Positions 25,435 through 35,169 of a stretch of 64,000 bases of DNA are shown here, one piece after another (position 1 is the stretch's first letter; each line of letters starts with the position of its first letter). Source of the stretch: an uncultured Clostridia bacterium (GTDB lineage: Bacteria; Bacillota; Clostridia; Christensenellales; Borkfalkiaceae); contig CANQHG010000001.1 of the NCBI GenBank assembly GCA_947623655.1, positions 1-64,000 of the forward strand, given 5' to 3'. A program made the translations under genes and the position numbers. Under the pieces are notes generated by a model. That model saw nothing but the letters and a program-made list of their open reading frames with translations, was not told the origin of the DNA and searched no databases.

Positions 25435-27390
25435 TCAAGCCACGTGGACGTGCTTCTTCTTTGAACCGAGGGGGGTGAAGAGTTCCCCCTCTCCTTGATA
25501 AAATCTGCCGTAAAACTCCACATACTGAAGTCTTGCGTCGTGAATGTAAGCGCCGAGAAGCCCCATCGCGAGGTTGAAGACATGCCCGACGACCATGAGA
25601 ACGACCCCGAGGATCGCGAGCGCAACATTTCCGCCCGTGATGAAGCCGATGCTGTACGTCGAAATAATCTGCGCGATCACGGCGCCCGAGAGCATGAGGC
25701 CGTACAGCCTCGCGTAGCTGAGAACGTCGGACGCATAGTTGATGATGCCGTAAAGCGATCCGAAGCCCTTGGTGAACTTTCCGAGGAATTTTTCGTGGCG
25801 GCCTGCTGTGAGGACGGCGACCGCAAGCGCGCAGACGGCAATGATTGCGCCGACCAATCGAAGCCCCGGGACCGCAAATTCTTCCACAAAGCCACAAACT
25901 GCGAGCAAAGCGCCCACGGAGAATACCGCCCATGTTATGCCGTCGAAAATGCCGTCGAAGACGCGGCCCTTTCGCCAATGCTGCCACGCCTTACACAGAT
26001 ATCCCGCAAAAATCTGAATGATTCCGATGATCATGCTGATGACGAGAAGCGCGGGGATCGTGATCCCGATAAAAGTATACTGCCCGTTTTGGGCATCCGG
26101 CATGACGGTGTAAGGCAAAATTTGAATGCCGAAGAGAGAATTGAATAGAAATCCCCATACGACGGCAAAGACGCCGCCGATCGCAAATACGCCGGCGAGC
26201 GACTTGATGCCCCCCTCTTTTTTGCGGTTTTTATAATATAAAAAACCGCCGCCGAGCATCATGAGAAGCCCGTACCCGATATCCCCCATGATAAACCCCA
26301 AAAAGACGGAGTAGAAAAAGGACATCACGGTATTCGGGTCAAACTCCCTCGCATTCGGCGCGGAATACATGTTCGTGATCGTTTCAAAATTTTTTACAAT
26401 TTTATTGTTTTTTGCAAGAGTCGGAATAAATTCGTCCTCAGACGGGTCTGAAAACTCATAGTAGACGGGCGTTTGCCAACCGTCGAGAACGGTTTTGACC
26501 TGCGCCTCTTCGTCCGCGGGCACAAACGCCTCGAGAAGAAACGTGTGCGCCGTAGTCCTCATCTTTTCGGAAGCTTCCGCTTTTTCGAGCTCAAACCCGA
26601 CGTAGTCGCAGTAAATTTTTAAATTTTTGACCTCTTGCGAAAGTTCATACAGAGCGCCGAGCGTCTCCTCTTCACGCAAACGGACCGATGAAAGCTCCTC
26701 TTCGAGAGCATGAATAAGTTCTTCTCCCGTCTGCCCGTCCGTATACGGACATGCGGTAAAACTACAAGAAGAGAGTAAGTTTTCAAGTTCGTTTAAAGCG
26801 CTCTTGTGGCATACGGCAGAAAGAAGCACGCCGTCTTCTCCCCGCTCAGCCTCATAGGCGCAAAGAGAGAGCGTTTCAAATTTCTTTTCGGCGCCGTCCC
26901 AAGCGGACGACGGAACAAGCCCGAGCCGCACCGCTACGTTTTTCGTGTCGCGATAGGCGGAAAAAGGCTTTTTGACGGCGCTGTAGGGCGTCGCGGCGGC
27001 GATCGCACGCTTGAGACGAATTTCTTCCGCTCCGCATGCATGCTGCGCTTCGAGAAGTGAAGAAACTTCCTCCATGACACGATCGGCCCATGATTTTAAG
27101 CCTTTTGCGGCCATAAATTCGGAATAACCGACTTCGAACCCGTCTTTAACGGTCTCCGACTTTGTTTCCTTTGCACGGCGTTCCGCATATCCCATGAGGA
27201 TCTCGAGGGTATTTTCGAGCTTGGAGAGATACTCTCTGAGCTCTTCGGCGTTGCCCGCAAAGGCTTCTGTTCCCCCGCTCTTTCCATGCTCCGTGACTTC
27301 GACCGCATGCGTGTGTTCGAGTGCGTCGAGAATGCCGTTTCTGTCGTACGAGAGCGCGGCAAGATGCAGTTTTCGCATCTTTGCGATCAC
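25435..27390 (-). CDS. atpI: V-type ATPase subunit I (a subunit)
   Basis: A 651-residue stator subunit. Residues 1 to about 340 are a soluble, coiled-coil-rich arm, and 360-630 hold seven or eight membrane helices that form the ion path beside the K ring. SYARLYGLMLSGAVIAQI carries the conserved helix with the essential arginine. The likely start is GTG 27390. It overlaps the stop of the upstream subunit by four bases (GTGA) and lies at proper distance from GGGAGG; an ATG four codons later is too far from the SD. Confidence 0.95.
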   Translation of the reverse strand: MIAKMRKLHLAALSYDRNGILDALEHTHAVEVTEHGKSGGTEAFAGNAEELREYLSKLENTLEILMGYAERRAKETKSETVKDGFEVGYSEFMAAKGLKSWADRVMEEVSSLLEAQHACGAEEIRLKRAIAAATPYSAVKKPFSAYRDTKNVAVRLGLVPSSAWDGAEKKFETLSLCAYEAERGEDGVLLSAVCHKSALNELENLLSSCSFTACPYTDGQTGEELIHALEEELSSVRLREEETLGALYELSQEVKNLKIYCDYVGFELEKAEASEKMRTTAHTFLLEAFVPADEEAQVKTVLDGWQTPVYYEFSDPSEDEFIPTLAKNNKIVKNFETITNMYSAPNAREFDPNTVMSFFYSVFLGFIMGDIGYGLLMMLGGGFLYYKNRKKEGGIKSLAGVFAIGGVFAVVWGFLFNSLFGIQILPYTVMPDAQNGQYTFIGITIPALLVISMIIGIIQIFAGYLCKAWQHWRKGRVFDGIFDGITWAVFSVGALLAVCGFVEEFAVPGLRLVGAIIAVCALAVAVLTAGRHEKFLGKFTKGFGSLYGIINYASDVLSYARLYGLMLSGAVIAQIISTYSIGFITGGNVALAILGVVLMVVGHVFNLAMGLLGAYIHDARLQYVEFYGRFYQGEGELFTPLGSKKKHVHVA

Positions 27391-27701
27391 TTCGTTATCC
27401 TCCCTACGATCTCGGCGACCTGAGGCTGGACATGTTCCAGAATTTCATCCGCAAACTTTTTCGCATCCTCTTCACAGACAGAGAGCGTCTCTTTATAGGC
27501 ACACTCCGCGTCGCTTTCGGCTTTGGCAAGAATCTCTTCCGTACGCTTTGCAGCGGCGGATTCCGTCGATTTTGAAATTTCCATTGCCTTTTTTTCGGCT
27601 TCGGTGACGATAGCGGCGGCTTCGTCCTGCGCACGGTTCAAAATTGCGAGCGCCTGCTCTTCGGCCTCCGCGATCATATCGACGATGTTTTTCTCTTCCA
27701 T
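27387..27701 (-). CDS. atpH: V-type ATPase peripheral-stalk subunit H/G
   Basis: A 104-residue protein that is almost entirely one charged, alanine-rich helix (IVDMIAEAEEQALAILNRAQ...). It is the right size and place for the short partner of subunit E in the peripheral stalk. First gene of the operon. Start ATG 27701 is preceded by GGTGA; a slightly longer frame with TTG/GTG starts exists. Confidence 0.85.
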   Translation of the reverse strand: MEEKNIVDMIAEAEEQALAILNRAQDEAAAIVTEAEKKAMEISKSTESAAAKRTEEILAKAESDAECAYKETLSVCEEDAKKFADEILEHVQPQVAEIVGRITK

Positions 27702-27738
27702 ACCGTTCACCAAAAGTTTCGGAAATTTATCACCTTAC

Positions 27739-27767
27739 ATTGTAAACTCATTTTTTTGGAATGTCAA
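27739..27767 (-). promoter_or_regulatory. Promoter of the V-ATPase operon
   Basis: Minus strand TTGACA (27762-27767), 17-base spacer, TACAAT (27739-27744). The -35 lies inside the last codons of the MATE gene. Confidence 0.85.
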
Positions 27768-29196
27768 GGATTACAGGGCATTTTTCGCGATTTTCCGCAA
27801 AGAGGGCGTTCTTCCCATTCGATGATGTCTTGATCCCCCTCTTTCGGATGGAAATGAAGAGAAAGCATAGGGAAACGACGGCAGTGAGGAATTCGGCGAT
27901 CGGAAAAGCCCACCAAACGATTTCTGCGACATTTTGGGAGAGCGTAAAGAGCCATACTGCGGGAAAGACAAAGACGGCAAGCCGAAGCGCGGAAATGATG
28001 AGCGGCATGAGGGCATAACAGAGCGCCTGCAATACCCCTTGCACGGCGATACTGAACCCCATAAAAACGTACCCGATACCCGCAATGCGGATCGCAGCTG
28101 TGACAACTTCGATGATTTCCCTTCCGTCTGTCCCGCTTGCCATGCCGAACATGCTTGCAAGCGGCCCCGCAAAGCTTTCGAACAGAGCCGTGATCGTTGC
28201 AGCGACAATCAAGGTGTTAACGATCCCCCACTTAATACATGCGCGCGACCGTTCCGTGTCGCCCATGCCGAAATTGTAAGAAAGAACGGAAATAATGGTG
28301 TTGGAGAGCCCGAAACAGGCAAAGAGCGCAAACTGCATGATTTTGTAATAAATGCCGAAACTTCCCTGCACGAGATCGGCATATTCGGCCCTACTGAGAA
28401 TGAGATTGACGCCGAGCATCATCACCGAAAGAAGACCTTGCATGAGCGCCGCAGAGAGCCCGATATGGTAAATTTCTCCGATGATCTTTGCGCTCGGGAG
28501 AATGTTTTTGAGATCGTTGCCGAGGTCACGGTTGAAAAAATAGTGGAAAAACATGGCAACGAGGAGAGAAAGAACCTGCCCGATGACGGTCGCCCACGCG
28601 GCACCCGCAACGCCCCACCCCAGCGGATAAATGAAGACATAATCGAGTATAATGTTCGCCGCAGCGCCCGAAATTTGTGCAATCGTGGAAAAAAGCGTCT
28701 TTCCCGTGCTTTGGAGAAAACGTTCATAGATGGTAAAACCGATCGCGCCGAAAGAACAGGTCGTGCAGATCGTGAGATACTCCGTCCCCACCTCTGTCAC
28801 AAACCCGTCGCCTTTGGCCTGCATGGAGATAAAAGACCGGGAAGCGAACAGGCCGAACATGAGGAACACAGCATAGATCAAGAGCCCCAAAAAGATGCCA
28901 TTGCCCACAGTTTTGTCGGCTTTGGCTTTGTTTCCTTCGCCCAACGACTTAGAAATAAGCGCATTGATCCCGACGCCCGTCCCCACACCGACAGCAATGA
29001 TGAGAAGTTGGATGGGAAAGGCAAAGGTAAGTGCAAGATTGCCCGCGACCCCCTCCTCTCCCATATTGATGACAAAGGCCGTGTCGACAATGTTGTAAAC
29101 GGCTTGCAGGATCATAGACACGATCATGGGAAGCCCCATCTTCCAAATAAGCCCGCAGACAGGTGCGACCGAAATTTTATTGCCCTTTTCTTCCAT
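27748..29196 (-). CDS. MATE family multidrug/metabolite exporter
   Basis: A 482-residue, 12-helix transporter of the MATE family, which exports cationic compounds in exchange for Na+ or H+. Both six-helix halves are visible: GLPMIVSMILQAVYNIVDTAF at the start, and the equivalent GIVNTLIVAATITALFESFAG in the second half. SD AAGGAG before ATG 29196 fixes the start. The long leader with its own promoter and stable hairpins suggests regulated expression. The substrate is unknown. Confidence 0.93.
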   Translation of the reverse strand: MEEKGNKISVAPVCGLIWKMGLPMIVSMILQAVYNIVDTAFVINMGEEGVAGNLALTFAFPIQLLIIAVGVGTGVGINALISKSLGEGNKAKADKTVGNGIFLGLLIYAVFLMFGLFASRSFISMQAKGDGFVTEVGTEYLTICTTCSFGAIGFTIYERFLQSTGKTLFSTIAQISGAAANIILDYVFIYPLGWGVAGAAWATVIGQVLSLLVAMFFHYFFNRDLGNDLKNILPSAKIIGEIYHIGLSAALMQGLLSVMMLGVNLILSRAEYADLVQGSFGIYYKIMQFALFACFGLSNTIISVLSYNFGMGDTERSRACIKWGIVNTLIVAATITALFESFAGPLASMFGMASGTDGREIIEVVTAAIRIAGIGYVFMGFSIAVQGVLQALCYALMPLIISALRLAVFVFPAVWLFTLSQNVAEIVWWAFPIAEFLTAVVSLCFLFISIRKRGIKTSSNGKNALFAENREKCPVILDIPKK

Positions 29197-29272
29197 AAAA
29201 AACTCCTTTTTGTACAAGAAAAGGGGCGCAGATCCAATCGGATTTACGCCCCTTACAAGCAACACATTGTAC
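29197..29272 (-). ncRNA. Structured leader of MATE gene
   Basis: A nested fold. Outer helix GTACAA (29267-29272) with TTGTAC (29212-29217); middle helix AAGGGGCG with CGCCCCTT (29221-29228, 29247-29254); inner ATCC with GGAT. The last arm is followed by TTTTC and then AAAAAGGAG, so it could act as an attenuator or hide the SD. I do not recognise a known riboswitch class. Confidence 0.45.
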
Positions 29273-29276
29273 GTTT

Positions 29277-29305
29277 ATTCTATTCTGTTTTAAAAATTTT
29301 GTCAA
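29277..29305 (-). promoter_or_regulatory. Promoter of MATE gene
   Basis: Minus strand TTGACA (29300-29305), 17-base spacer, TAGAAT (29277-29282). Confidence 0.85.
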
Positions 29306-29359
29306 CCGAATTTTCGCCCGCGAGGCGAAAAAATTTACAAATTTCAGTTCAAATAATGC

Positions 29360-29402
29360 CATTTAACATAGTATTATGTCAGACATAATACTATGTTAAA
29401 TG
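29360..29402. repeat. Dispersed palindrome, copy 3 (longest)
   Basis: A perfect 43-base palindrome: 21-base arms around a single A, with core TAGTATTATGTC-A-GACATAATACTA. It lies between clpB and the MATE promoter. The extra outer bases (CATTTAACA) are unique to this copy. Confidence 0.85.
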
Positions 29403-29479
29403 AATATTTTTTTTGAGATTTAAAGGCGGAAATGCGGCCGTTTGCCGAAACTTTTAGGCTTACGAGAGGAGACAAAGTG

Positions 29480-32044
29480 TTACTTCAACTCCAATCCATT
29501 CTCCCCCGCGTCGACCGTGAGACGGGTGCCGGGCGCGGGGTTCTTTTCGAGAATATACCGCGCGATCAGGTTTTCCGCTTTGGATCGGATATATCGCTTC
29601 AGCGGACGGGCGCCGTAGATGCTGTCGTAACCGTTGTCCGAAATGAACGCCTTTGCGCGGGGAGTAAACTCCAATTCGAGCGGCATCACCCTCTTGATGA
29701 GTTTTTCCAGCTGGATCTCGACAATGGCGTCGATATTCTCTCTCGTCAACGGTTTGAAAGTGATGATCTCATCAAGTCGGTTCAAAAATTCAGGACGAAA
29801 CGCTCGCTTTAAAACTTCCCGCACGCCCTCCGCGGCTTCTTCGGTGAGTTCGCCGTCTTCAATACCTTCGGCGATCACATCGCTGCCCAGATTGGACGTC
29901 AGAATAATGACGGTATTCTTGAAATCGACCGTTCTGCCCTGCGAGTCGGTGACTCTGCCGTCGTCGAGAATCTGCAAAAGAATGTTGTAGACGTCGGGAT
30001 GCGCTTTTTCCACTTCATCGAAGAGAATGATGGAGTAGGGACGGCGGCGGACCGCCTCGGTGAGCGTCCCCCCCTCTTCATAGCCGACATATCCGGGAGG
30101 CGCCCCGACGAGACGGGACACGGAGAACTTTTCCATGTATTCGCTCATGTCGATGCGCACAATGTTTTTCTCGTCGTCGAAAAGATTTTCGGCGAGAGCT
30201 TTGGCGAGTTCCGTTTTGCCGACGCCCGTGGGACCGAGAAACAAGAACGATCCGATGGGTCTGTTTTCATCCGAGATCCCTGCCCTTGCCCTCAAAATGG
30301 CTTCCGCGACCTTTTTTACTGCCTCATCTTGCCCGACGACCCGCCTGTGCAGGGTCTCTTCGAGGTGTAAAAGCTTTTCTCTCTCTCCCTCTTTCAGACG
30401 CGAAACGGGGATCCCCGTCCAGCGGGAGACGATCTTTTCAATCTGCTCCTCCGTCACTTCGTCCTGCAAAATGGCATTTTCGTCCTTTTCTTTGAGACCT
30501 GCGAGCTCCTTTTCGAGCGCGGGGATCTCGCCGTATTCGAGCCGACCCGCCGTGTTGTAATCGCCGCTGTTTTTAGCGGAATCGAGCTCTCCACGCATTC
30601 TGTCGAGCGTTTCCTTGAGTTCTTTTTCGTGCAAGATTGCCTTTTTTTCGTCTTGCCACTTCAAATTCATCGCGTTGAACTGCTCTTTGTGCTCTGCAAG
30701 TTCCTTTTTTAAGGTGTCGAGACGGGCGCGGGAGAGGTTATCGCTCTCCTTTTCGAGCGCGTTCTCCTCAACTTCCATCTGCACGATCTTGCGGTGTAGT
30801 GCGTCCATCTCGGCGGGCATCGAGTCGATCTCCGTCCTTATCATCGCCGCCGCTTCGTCGACAAGATCGATCGCCTTGTCGGGCAGAAAACGGTCGGTGA
30901 TATAACGGTTTGAAAGCGTTGCCGCCGCGACAAGGGCGTCGTCGTGAATGCGCACGCCGTGGAAGATCTCAAATCTCTCCTTGAGCCCCCTTAAAATGGA
31001 CACGGTATCCTCAACTGTGGGTTCGCCGACCATGACAGGCTGAAATCTTCTTGCCAAAGCGGCGTCCTTTTCGATGTACTTTCTGTATTCGTCCAAAGTT
31101 GTTGCGCCGATGCAGTGCAATTCGCCGCGGGCGAGCATGGGCTTTAACAGATTGCCCGCGTCCATCGCGCCGTCCGTTTTGCCCGCGCCGACAACAGTGT
31201 GGAGCTCGTCGATAAAGAGCACGATCCTGCCTTCGGACTTGGTGATTTCGGAGAGCACGGCCTTTAAACGTTCCTCAAACTCGCCGCGGTACTTCGCTCC
31301 CGCAATGAGAGCGCCCATGTCGAGAGAAAAGAGCGTCTTGTTTCTGAGCCCCTCGGGGACGTCGCCAGAGACGATCCGACGGGCAAGGCCTTCCGCGATC
31401 GCCGTTTTGCCGACGCCCGGCTCGCCGATGAGCACGGGGTTATTTTTTGTCTTTCTGGAAAGAATGCGAATGACGTTTCTAATCTCTTCGTCTCTGCCGA
31501 TAACGGGTTCGAGCTTGTGCTCTCTCGCCCGCTTCGTGAGGTCGGTGCCGTACTTCTCGAGCGCCTCATACGTATCTTCGGGGTTATCCGTCGTCACGTT
31601 TTGGTTGCCGCGGACCTCTTTCATGCCCTTTAAAAAGTCCTCTTTTGTCAGCCCGAACCGTTTGAAAACGGACAAAAGACGGGGTTCCGCACAGTCGAAC
31701 AGGCATAAAAAGAGGTGTTCGACGGAGATAAAACTGTCTTTCATGCCGGAAGCCAGTTTTTCCGCCTCGTTCAAGAGACGGCTGAGGGCGGCAGTCGGAT
31801 AGATTTGCCCCGCGCCCGTACCGCTCACGCGTGGAAGACGCTCCATTTCCTCTTTGACGGCTCTCAAAAGTCCGTCTGCATCCTTTCCCGCATGGGTCAG
31901 AATGCGGGAGACGAGACCATCTTTTTCAAGAAGCGCGCAAGCAAGATGAAGCGTCGAAAGCTCGCTGCTTCCGTATTCTTCGGCAAAACGCTGAGCGTTC
32001 TGAATAGCCTGCACGGATTTTTGCGTAAACTTATTTGCGTCCAT
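29480..32044 (-). CDS. clpB: ATP-dependent disaggregase ClpB
   Basis: An 854-residue Hsp100 that, with DnaK, pulls proteins out of aggregates. The order is an N domain (1-145), AAA-1 with GEPGVGKT and FIDELH, a coiled-coil M domain (about 400-525, which separates ClpB from ClpA/C), AAA-2 with GPTGVGKT, and a small C-terminal domain with [21 protein letters not shown] before ATG 32044 decides the start. I saw neither a CIRCE element nor a clear CtsR box upstream. Confidence 0.97.
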   Translation of the reverse strand: MDANKFTQKSVQAIQNAQRFAEEYGSSELSTLHLACALLEKDGLVSRILTHAGKDADGLLRAVKEEMERLPRVSGTGAGQIYPTAALSRLLNEAEKLASGMKDSFISVEHLFLCLFDCAEPRLLSVFKRFGLTKEDFLKGMKEVRGNQNVTTDNPEDTYEALEKYGTDLTKRAREHKLEPVIGRDEEIRNVIRILSRKTKNNPVLIGEPGVGKTAIAEGLARRIVSGDVPEGLRNKTLFSLDMGALIAGAKYRGEFEERLKAVLSEITKSEGRIVLFIDELHTVVGAGKTDGAMDAGNLLKPMLARGELHCIGATTLDEYRKYIEKDAALARRFQPVMVGEPTVEDTVSILRGLKERFEIFHGVRIHDDALVAAATLSNRYITDRFLPDKAIDLVDEAAAMIRTEIDSMPAEMDALHRKIVQMEVEENALEKESDNLSRARLDTLKKELAEHKEQFNAMNLKWQDEKKAILHEKELKETLDRMRGELDSAKNSGDYNTAGRLEYGEIPALEKELAGLKEKDENAILQDEVTEEQIEKIVSRWTGIPVSRLKEGEREKLLHLEETLHRRVVGQDEAVKKVAEAILRARAGISDENRPIGSFLFLGPTGVGKTELAKALAENLFDDEKNIVRIDMSEYMEKFSVSRLVGAPPGYVGYEEGGTLTEAVRRRPYSIILFDEVEKAHPDVYNILLQILDDGRVTDSQGRTVDFKNTVIILTSNLGSDVIAEGIEDGELTEEAAEGVREVLKRAFRPEFLNRLDEIITFKPLTRENIDAIVEIQLEKLIKRVMPLELEFTPRAKAFISDNGYDSIYGARPLKRYIRSKAENLIARYILEKNPAPGTRLTVDAGENGLELK

Positions 32045-32080
32045 AGTTCTCCTCCTTTCCTTATTTCTATGTTCGCCTTT

Positions 32081-32108
32081 ATTATAACGCTTTTTTCGCT
32101 TTATCAAA
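32081..32108 (-). promoter_or_regulatory. Candidate promoter of clpB
   Basis: Perfect -10 TATAAT (32081-32086). The -35 is unclear; TTTGAT at 16 bases or TTGATA at 15 bases are possible. No heat-shock operator recognised. Confidence 0.45.
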
Positions 32109-32113
32109 CAAGA

Positions 32114-32141
32114 TGCGCCCGCCGACGTGTCGGCGGGCGCA
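32114..32141. repeat. Long perfect hairpin between clpB and the 59-residue gene
   Basis: A 13-base-pair perfect stem (TGCGCCCGCCGAC / GTCGGCGGGCGCA) with a two-base loop and no U-run on either strand. It lies downstream of the 59-residue gene and upstream of clpB. Confidence 0.7.
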
Positions 32142-32169
32142 AACTTCGCTTGAAAAAAAGCTTTCTCAT

Positions 32170-32349
32170 TTAACTGTTTTGGGGGGACGTCTGTTCCTGC
32201 ACGATGATGCGGAACCGCTGGCCGTTTGTAAACGTGAGCACAAGAAAATGATTGCGCCTCTCCGTCACGGCTTCAAAAATGCCATCCGTAAGCGTCTCCA
32301 GATCGATAGCGATTTGCTCTGCCGTTACATTGTACTTCGTTTGTTGCAT
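32170..32349 (-). CDS. Small protein, unknown function
   Basis: A 59-residue protein starting [20 protein letters not shown]. The pattern suggests a helix followed by a small beta-sheet ([20 protein letters not shown]). The SD GGAGAA is about 9 bases before ATG 32349. It is read divergently from the tandem-HTH regulator and may be its target or partner. I do not recognise the family. Confidence 0.65.
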   Translation of the reverse strand: MQQTKYNVTAEQIAIDLETLTDGIFEAVTERRNHFLVLTFTNGQRFRIIVQEQTSPQNS

Positions 32350-32449
32350 AGTTACAATTCTCCTTTTTTGGGTATATTTTTCTTTGTTACCCACAATGAA
32401 ATTATACACAAAACAGGACATAATGGCGATGAGAGGTTTTGTCGTTATT

Positions 32450-32890
32450 ATGGAGTTTTTGTCGAATTTTGCCGAAATACTCGATGAGTTAATGTTTGAT
32501 GAAGGGATAAACGGAAAAACGCTTGCCGACGAAATCGGCATATCAAAGCAACAGATATATTATGTTTTGAACCACAAACGTCACCCGAGCCTCGATGTTC
32601 TTCTTCGGATCGCGGAACATTTTTCTTGTACGACAGATTTTCTGTTAGGACGAGAACCCGAGAGTACTGCCAGAAACTTCCGCAATCCTCCCCCTTTCCG
32701 CGAACAGCTCGCCTTTTTGCTCAAGTACTTTCATACCAATAAATACCGCCTCTGCAAGGAGATTCCCATTACGCACTCCGTCATCTATAACTGGCAACGC
32801 GGCGTGTATGCGCCAAGCTTAGACTATATCATAAAACTCGCCGATTACTTTGATTGCTCCGTCGATTTCGTCATCGGAAGAGAAAAATAA
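32450..32890 (+). CDS. Tandem XRE helix-turn-helix regulator
   Basis: About 146 residues made of two similar Cro/CI-type modules. The first (about 10-72) has KTLADEIGISKQQIYYVLNHKRHPSL and ends CTTDFLLGRE. The second (about 85-146) has HSVIYNWQRGVYAPSL and ends CSVDFVIGRE. Both share the DYLLGR-like ending, so one protein could bind DNA as an intramolecular pair. The start is not certain: ATG 32450 follows GAGAGG at long spacing, while ATG 32423 has AGGA closer. An inverted repeat GGGTA-N13-TACCC (32370-32392) lies between it and the divergent 59-residue gene. Confidence 0.8.
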   Translation: MEFLSNFAEILDELMFDEGINGKTLADEIGISKQQIYYVLNHKRHPSLDVLLRIAEHFSCTTDFLLGREPESTARNFRNPPPFREQLAFLLKYFHTNKYRLCKEIPITHSVIYNWQRGVYAPSLDYIIKLADYFDCSVDFVIGREK

Positions 32891-32900
32891 CGATCTGTAC

Positions 32901-32943
32901 CTGAAGCGCCCGACAAAGCCTATGGCTTTGTCGGGCGCTTCAG
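32901..32943. repeat. Perfect 20-bp hairpin behind the tandem-HTH gene
   Basis: Twenty-base arms starting CTGAAGCGCCCGACAAAGCC around the loop TAT, with no U-run on either side. It lies between convergent genes and probably acts at the 3' ends of their mRNAs. Confidence 0.75.
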
Positions 32944-32960
32944 AATTAAGAATTCATCTT

Positions 32961-33575
32961 TTAAAAAGGATAAAAATAGCTGTTCCCCGTACGAAGTTTC
33001 ACCCGTCCGTTGAGAAAGTCGCGGGCGCGGGCGGAAAAATCTTCCGCATCCGTCTCCTTGACGATGACGGTAAATTTGGCTTCGGCGGAAAAATCGCGGG
33101 AAAGAACGATCTCTTTTTCCAAAAACCGCAGTGCGGCGTTTACTTCGCTGTAATCGACGGAGAGTTCGATCTCCACGCCCGTCTCGTAGCACGCGATCTC
33201 GCTTTTTTCGAGCCCGTCGGCCGCGCAACCCGCATAGGCGCGGGTGAGTCCCCCCGCTCCGAGCTTGATTCCGCCGAAATAGCGCACGACCGCAACAACC
33301 GTCTCCTTGAGCTCCTGCGCTTTCAGAACGCCCAAAATCGGCATCCCGGCCGTCCCCTGCGGTTCGCCGTCGTCTGAAAAGCGCTGGAGATTGCCGATCT
33401 TGTCGGCAATGTAGCCATAACAGACATGCGTTGCCATGGGATGAAGCGCGCGCACGCGCGTGAGATAGGCTTTGGCCTCTTCCTCGCTGCCGACATGGGC
33501 GGTATAGGCGAGAAATCTTGATTTTTCGATCGTTTTCTCGGCGACCGCTTCGCCGACAACACTGTTATAACGCAT
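32961..33575 (-). CDS. IMPACT/YigZ family protein
   Basis: A 204-residue protein of the YigZ (B. subtilis YvyE) family. It has the N-terminal fold's KSRFLAYTAHV, the signature FSDDGEPQGTAGMPILGVL and VVRYFGGIKLGAGGLTRAY, and a C-terminal DUF1949-like domain. Eukaryotic IMPACT modulates GCN2; the bacterial role is not settled but may involve translation. Start ATG 33575 agrees in length with B. subtilis; an ATG nine codons earlier is possible. It follows tyrS directly. Confidence 0.92.
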   Translation of the reverse strand: MRYNSVVGEAVAEKTIEKSRFLAYTAHVGSEEEAKAYLTRVRALHPMATHVCYGYIADKIGNLQRFSDDGEPQGTAGMPILGVLKAQELKETVVAVVRYFGGIKLGAGGLTRAYAGCAADGLEKSEIACYETGVEIELSVDYSEVNAALRFLEKEIVLSRDFSAEAKFTVIVKETDAEDFSARARDFLNGRVKLRTGNSYFYPF

Positions 33576-33607
33576 AGTCTTCGTTTCAGGCGTGCGGTGC
33601 ATGCGGC

Positions 33608-34798
33608 TCAGCCGCGCGTTACCTTAATGTGGACCTTTTTGCCCTTGTGGAGAATGAAATCGCCTGCGGGAAGAGGCGTTTCCATGGTCGCCTTTTCCTC
33701 ACCGATGGAGACGCCGCCCTGTTCCAGAAGACGTCTCGCCTCGCCGTTGGACTTGCACAGTCCCGTTGCGACGAGCACGCCGACAACATTCAAAACGTCG
33801 GCGGAAATAGATTTTACGGGCATTTCCCCCTCTCCCGAAAACGCCGCGCGCGCCTGCGAACGAGCGAGGTCCGCCGCCTCGGCGCCGTGGACAGTCTTGG
33901 TGAGTTCGTACGCCAGCCTCTCCTTTGCAACGTTCATGCGTTCGTCGAGATGCGCGCAGAGCTCCTTGATCTCGGAGACAGGCACGAACGTTAAGAGCAT
34001 AAAGCACTTTTCAACGTCTGCATCGGCGGTGTTACGCCAATATTGATAGAAGTCGTAGGGCGAAGTTTTTTCGGGGTCGAGCCATACGGCGCCCTTTTGG
34101 GTCTTGCCCATCTTCTTGCCCTCGCTCGTTGTGAGGAGCTGGAAAGTCATCGCAAAAGCGGGCTTGCGCTCCTTTCTTCTGATGAGATCGGCACCCGCGA
34201 GAATGTTGCTCCACTGGTCGTCGCCGCCGAGTTCGAGAGAACAGCCGTATTTTTGATGCAGGACGAGGAAATCGTACGCCTGCATAAGCATATAGTTGAA
34301 TTCGAGGAAAGAGAGACCCCGCTCCATGCGCGTTTTAAAGCATTCGGCGGTGAGCATCTTGTTGACGGAAAAATGCACGCCGATGTCGCGCAAAAAGTCG
34401 ATATAGTTCAAATTCATGAGCCAATCGGCGTTATTGACGATGATTGCGGCGTTTTCGCCCTCGAAACGGACAAACTTTGCCATCTGTTTTTTGAAACAAT
34501 CGACGTGATGAGCGATGGTCTCTTTCGTCATCATCGCGCGCATGTCCGTGCGGCCCGAGGGATCGCCGACCATGGCGGTGCCGCCGCCGATGAGCACGAT
34601 GGGCCTGTGCCCCGCGTCCTGCATGTGCTTCATCGCAACGAGTTGCATAAAGTGCCCCACATGCAAAGAGTCTGCCGTGGGATCGAACCCGATATAAAAA
34701 GGAACGCTCTCTTTGCCCAAAAGGTCGTAGAGCTCGTCCTCGAAGACGGTCTGTTTGATAAATCCCCTCTCGCGGAGGGTGTCCATTACGTTTGCCAT
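33608..34798 (-). CDS. tyrS: Tyrosyl-tRNA synthetase
   Basis: A 396-residue class I enzyme (TyrS type). The HIGH motif appears as HVGHF, tyrosine-pocket residues lie in YMLMQAYDF and GGDDQWSN, and the KMSKS loop is KMGKT. An S4 RNA-binding domain closes the protein ([20 protein letters not shown]). SD AAGGAG stands before ATG 34798. The leader is only about 16 bases, so there is no T-box. Confidence 0.97.
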   Translation of the reverse strand: MANVMDTLRERGFIKQTVFEDELYDLLGKESVPFYIGFDPTADSLHVGHFMQLVAMKHMQDAGHRPIVLIGGGTAMVGDPSGRTDMRAMMTKETIAHHVDCFKKQMAKFVRFEGENAAIIVNNADWLMNLNYIDFLRDIGVHFSVNKMLTAECFKTRMERGLSFLEFNYMLMQAYDFLVLHQKYGCSLELGGDDQWSNILAGADLIRRKERKPAFAMTFQLLTTSEGKKMGKTQKGAVWLDPEKTSPYDFYQYWRNTADADVEKCFMLLTFVPVSEIKELCAHLDERMNVAKERLAYELTKTVHGAEAADLARSQARAAFSGEGEMPVKSISADVLNVVGVLVATGLCKSNGEARRLLEQGGVSIGEEKATMETPLPAGDFILHKGKKVHIKVTRG

Positions 34799-34820
34799 AA
34801 CGTTCTCCTTGTATATCCGC

Positions 34821-34849
34821 ATTATACAACGAAAGGCATTTTCTGTCAA
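34821..34849 (-). promoter_or_regulatory. Promoter of tyrS
   Basis: Minus strand TTGACA (34844-34849), 17-base spacer, TATAAT (34821-34826): full consensus. Confidence 0.9.
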
Positions 34850-34852
34850 ACG

Positions 34853-35053
34853 TTACGCAAGTGTTTGTAAAATTTTGCCGCGCCGCACGCTCTCGCGTTC
34901 CTTTGTGTTGAGCCCTTCGAGGCAGCGGAGAGCACGAAGAAATTGCTCGGCCGTGTCCATTCCCCGCATTCCGTAATATAACTCACGGTTGCGGATCTCC
35001 CGTTTGCGCCGTTGATAGGTTTCGATCGCTCTTTCTGCCTGTAACTCTGTCAT
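34853..35053 (-). CDS. Small charged protein, unknown function
   Basis: A 66-residue, helical, Arg/Glu-rich protein (MTELQAERAIETYQRRKREI...). The SD AGGAACC is close to ATG 35053. It is read divergently from the WYL regulator, with one of that region's TGACA-N5-TGTCA sites just upstream. Its stop lies right before the tyrS promoter. No family recognised. Confidence 0.65.
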   Translation of the reverse strand: MTELQAERAIETYQRRKREIRNRELYYGMRGMDTAEQFLRALRCLEGLNTKERESVRRGKILQTLA

Positions 35054-35077
35054 GGTTCCTATTCTATGCAAAAATTA

Positions 35078-35092
35078 TGACATTATTTGTCA
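35078..35092. promoter_or_regulatory. Operator site 1 (TGACA-N5-TGTCA)
   Basis: Inverted repeat with the same arms and spacing as site 2 at 35136. It lies upstream of the 66-residue gene. Confidence 0.6.
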
Positions 35093-35134
35093 TATTTGAA
35101 AAAAATTTTTGCAAAAGGAGGACGAAACAGAAAT

Positions 35135-35163
35135 TTGACACATCTTGTCATATATGGTAAAAT
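35135..35163 (+). promoter_or_regulatory. Promoter of WYL regulator with operator site 2
   Basis: TTGACA (35135-35140), 17-base spacer, TAAAAT (35158-35163). The inverted repeat TGACA-N5-TGTCA (35136-35150) overlaps the -35. The ATG at 35170 is where transcription should start, so the mRNA is probably leaderless. Confidence 0.75.
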
Positions 35164-35169
35164 GTAGAC

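Noticed and set aside
27934..29388. 484-codon frame antisense to the MATE gene
   Set aside because: Highly charged, no domain, no SD; the opposite strand carries a clear 12-helix transporter.
32045..32113. CIRCE or CtsR operator upstream of clpB
   Set aside because: No TTAGCACTC-N9-GAGTGCTAA and no convincing CtsR heptad repeat.
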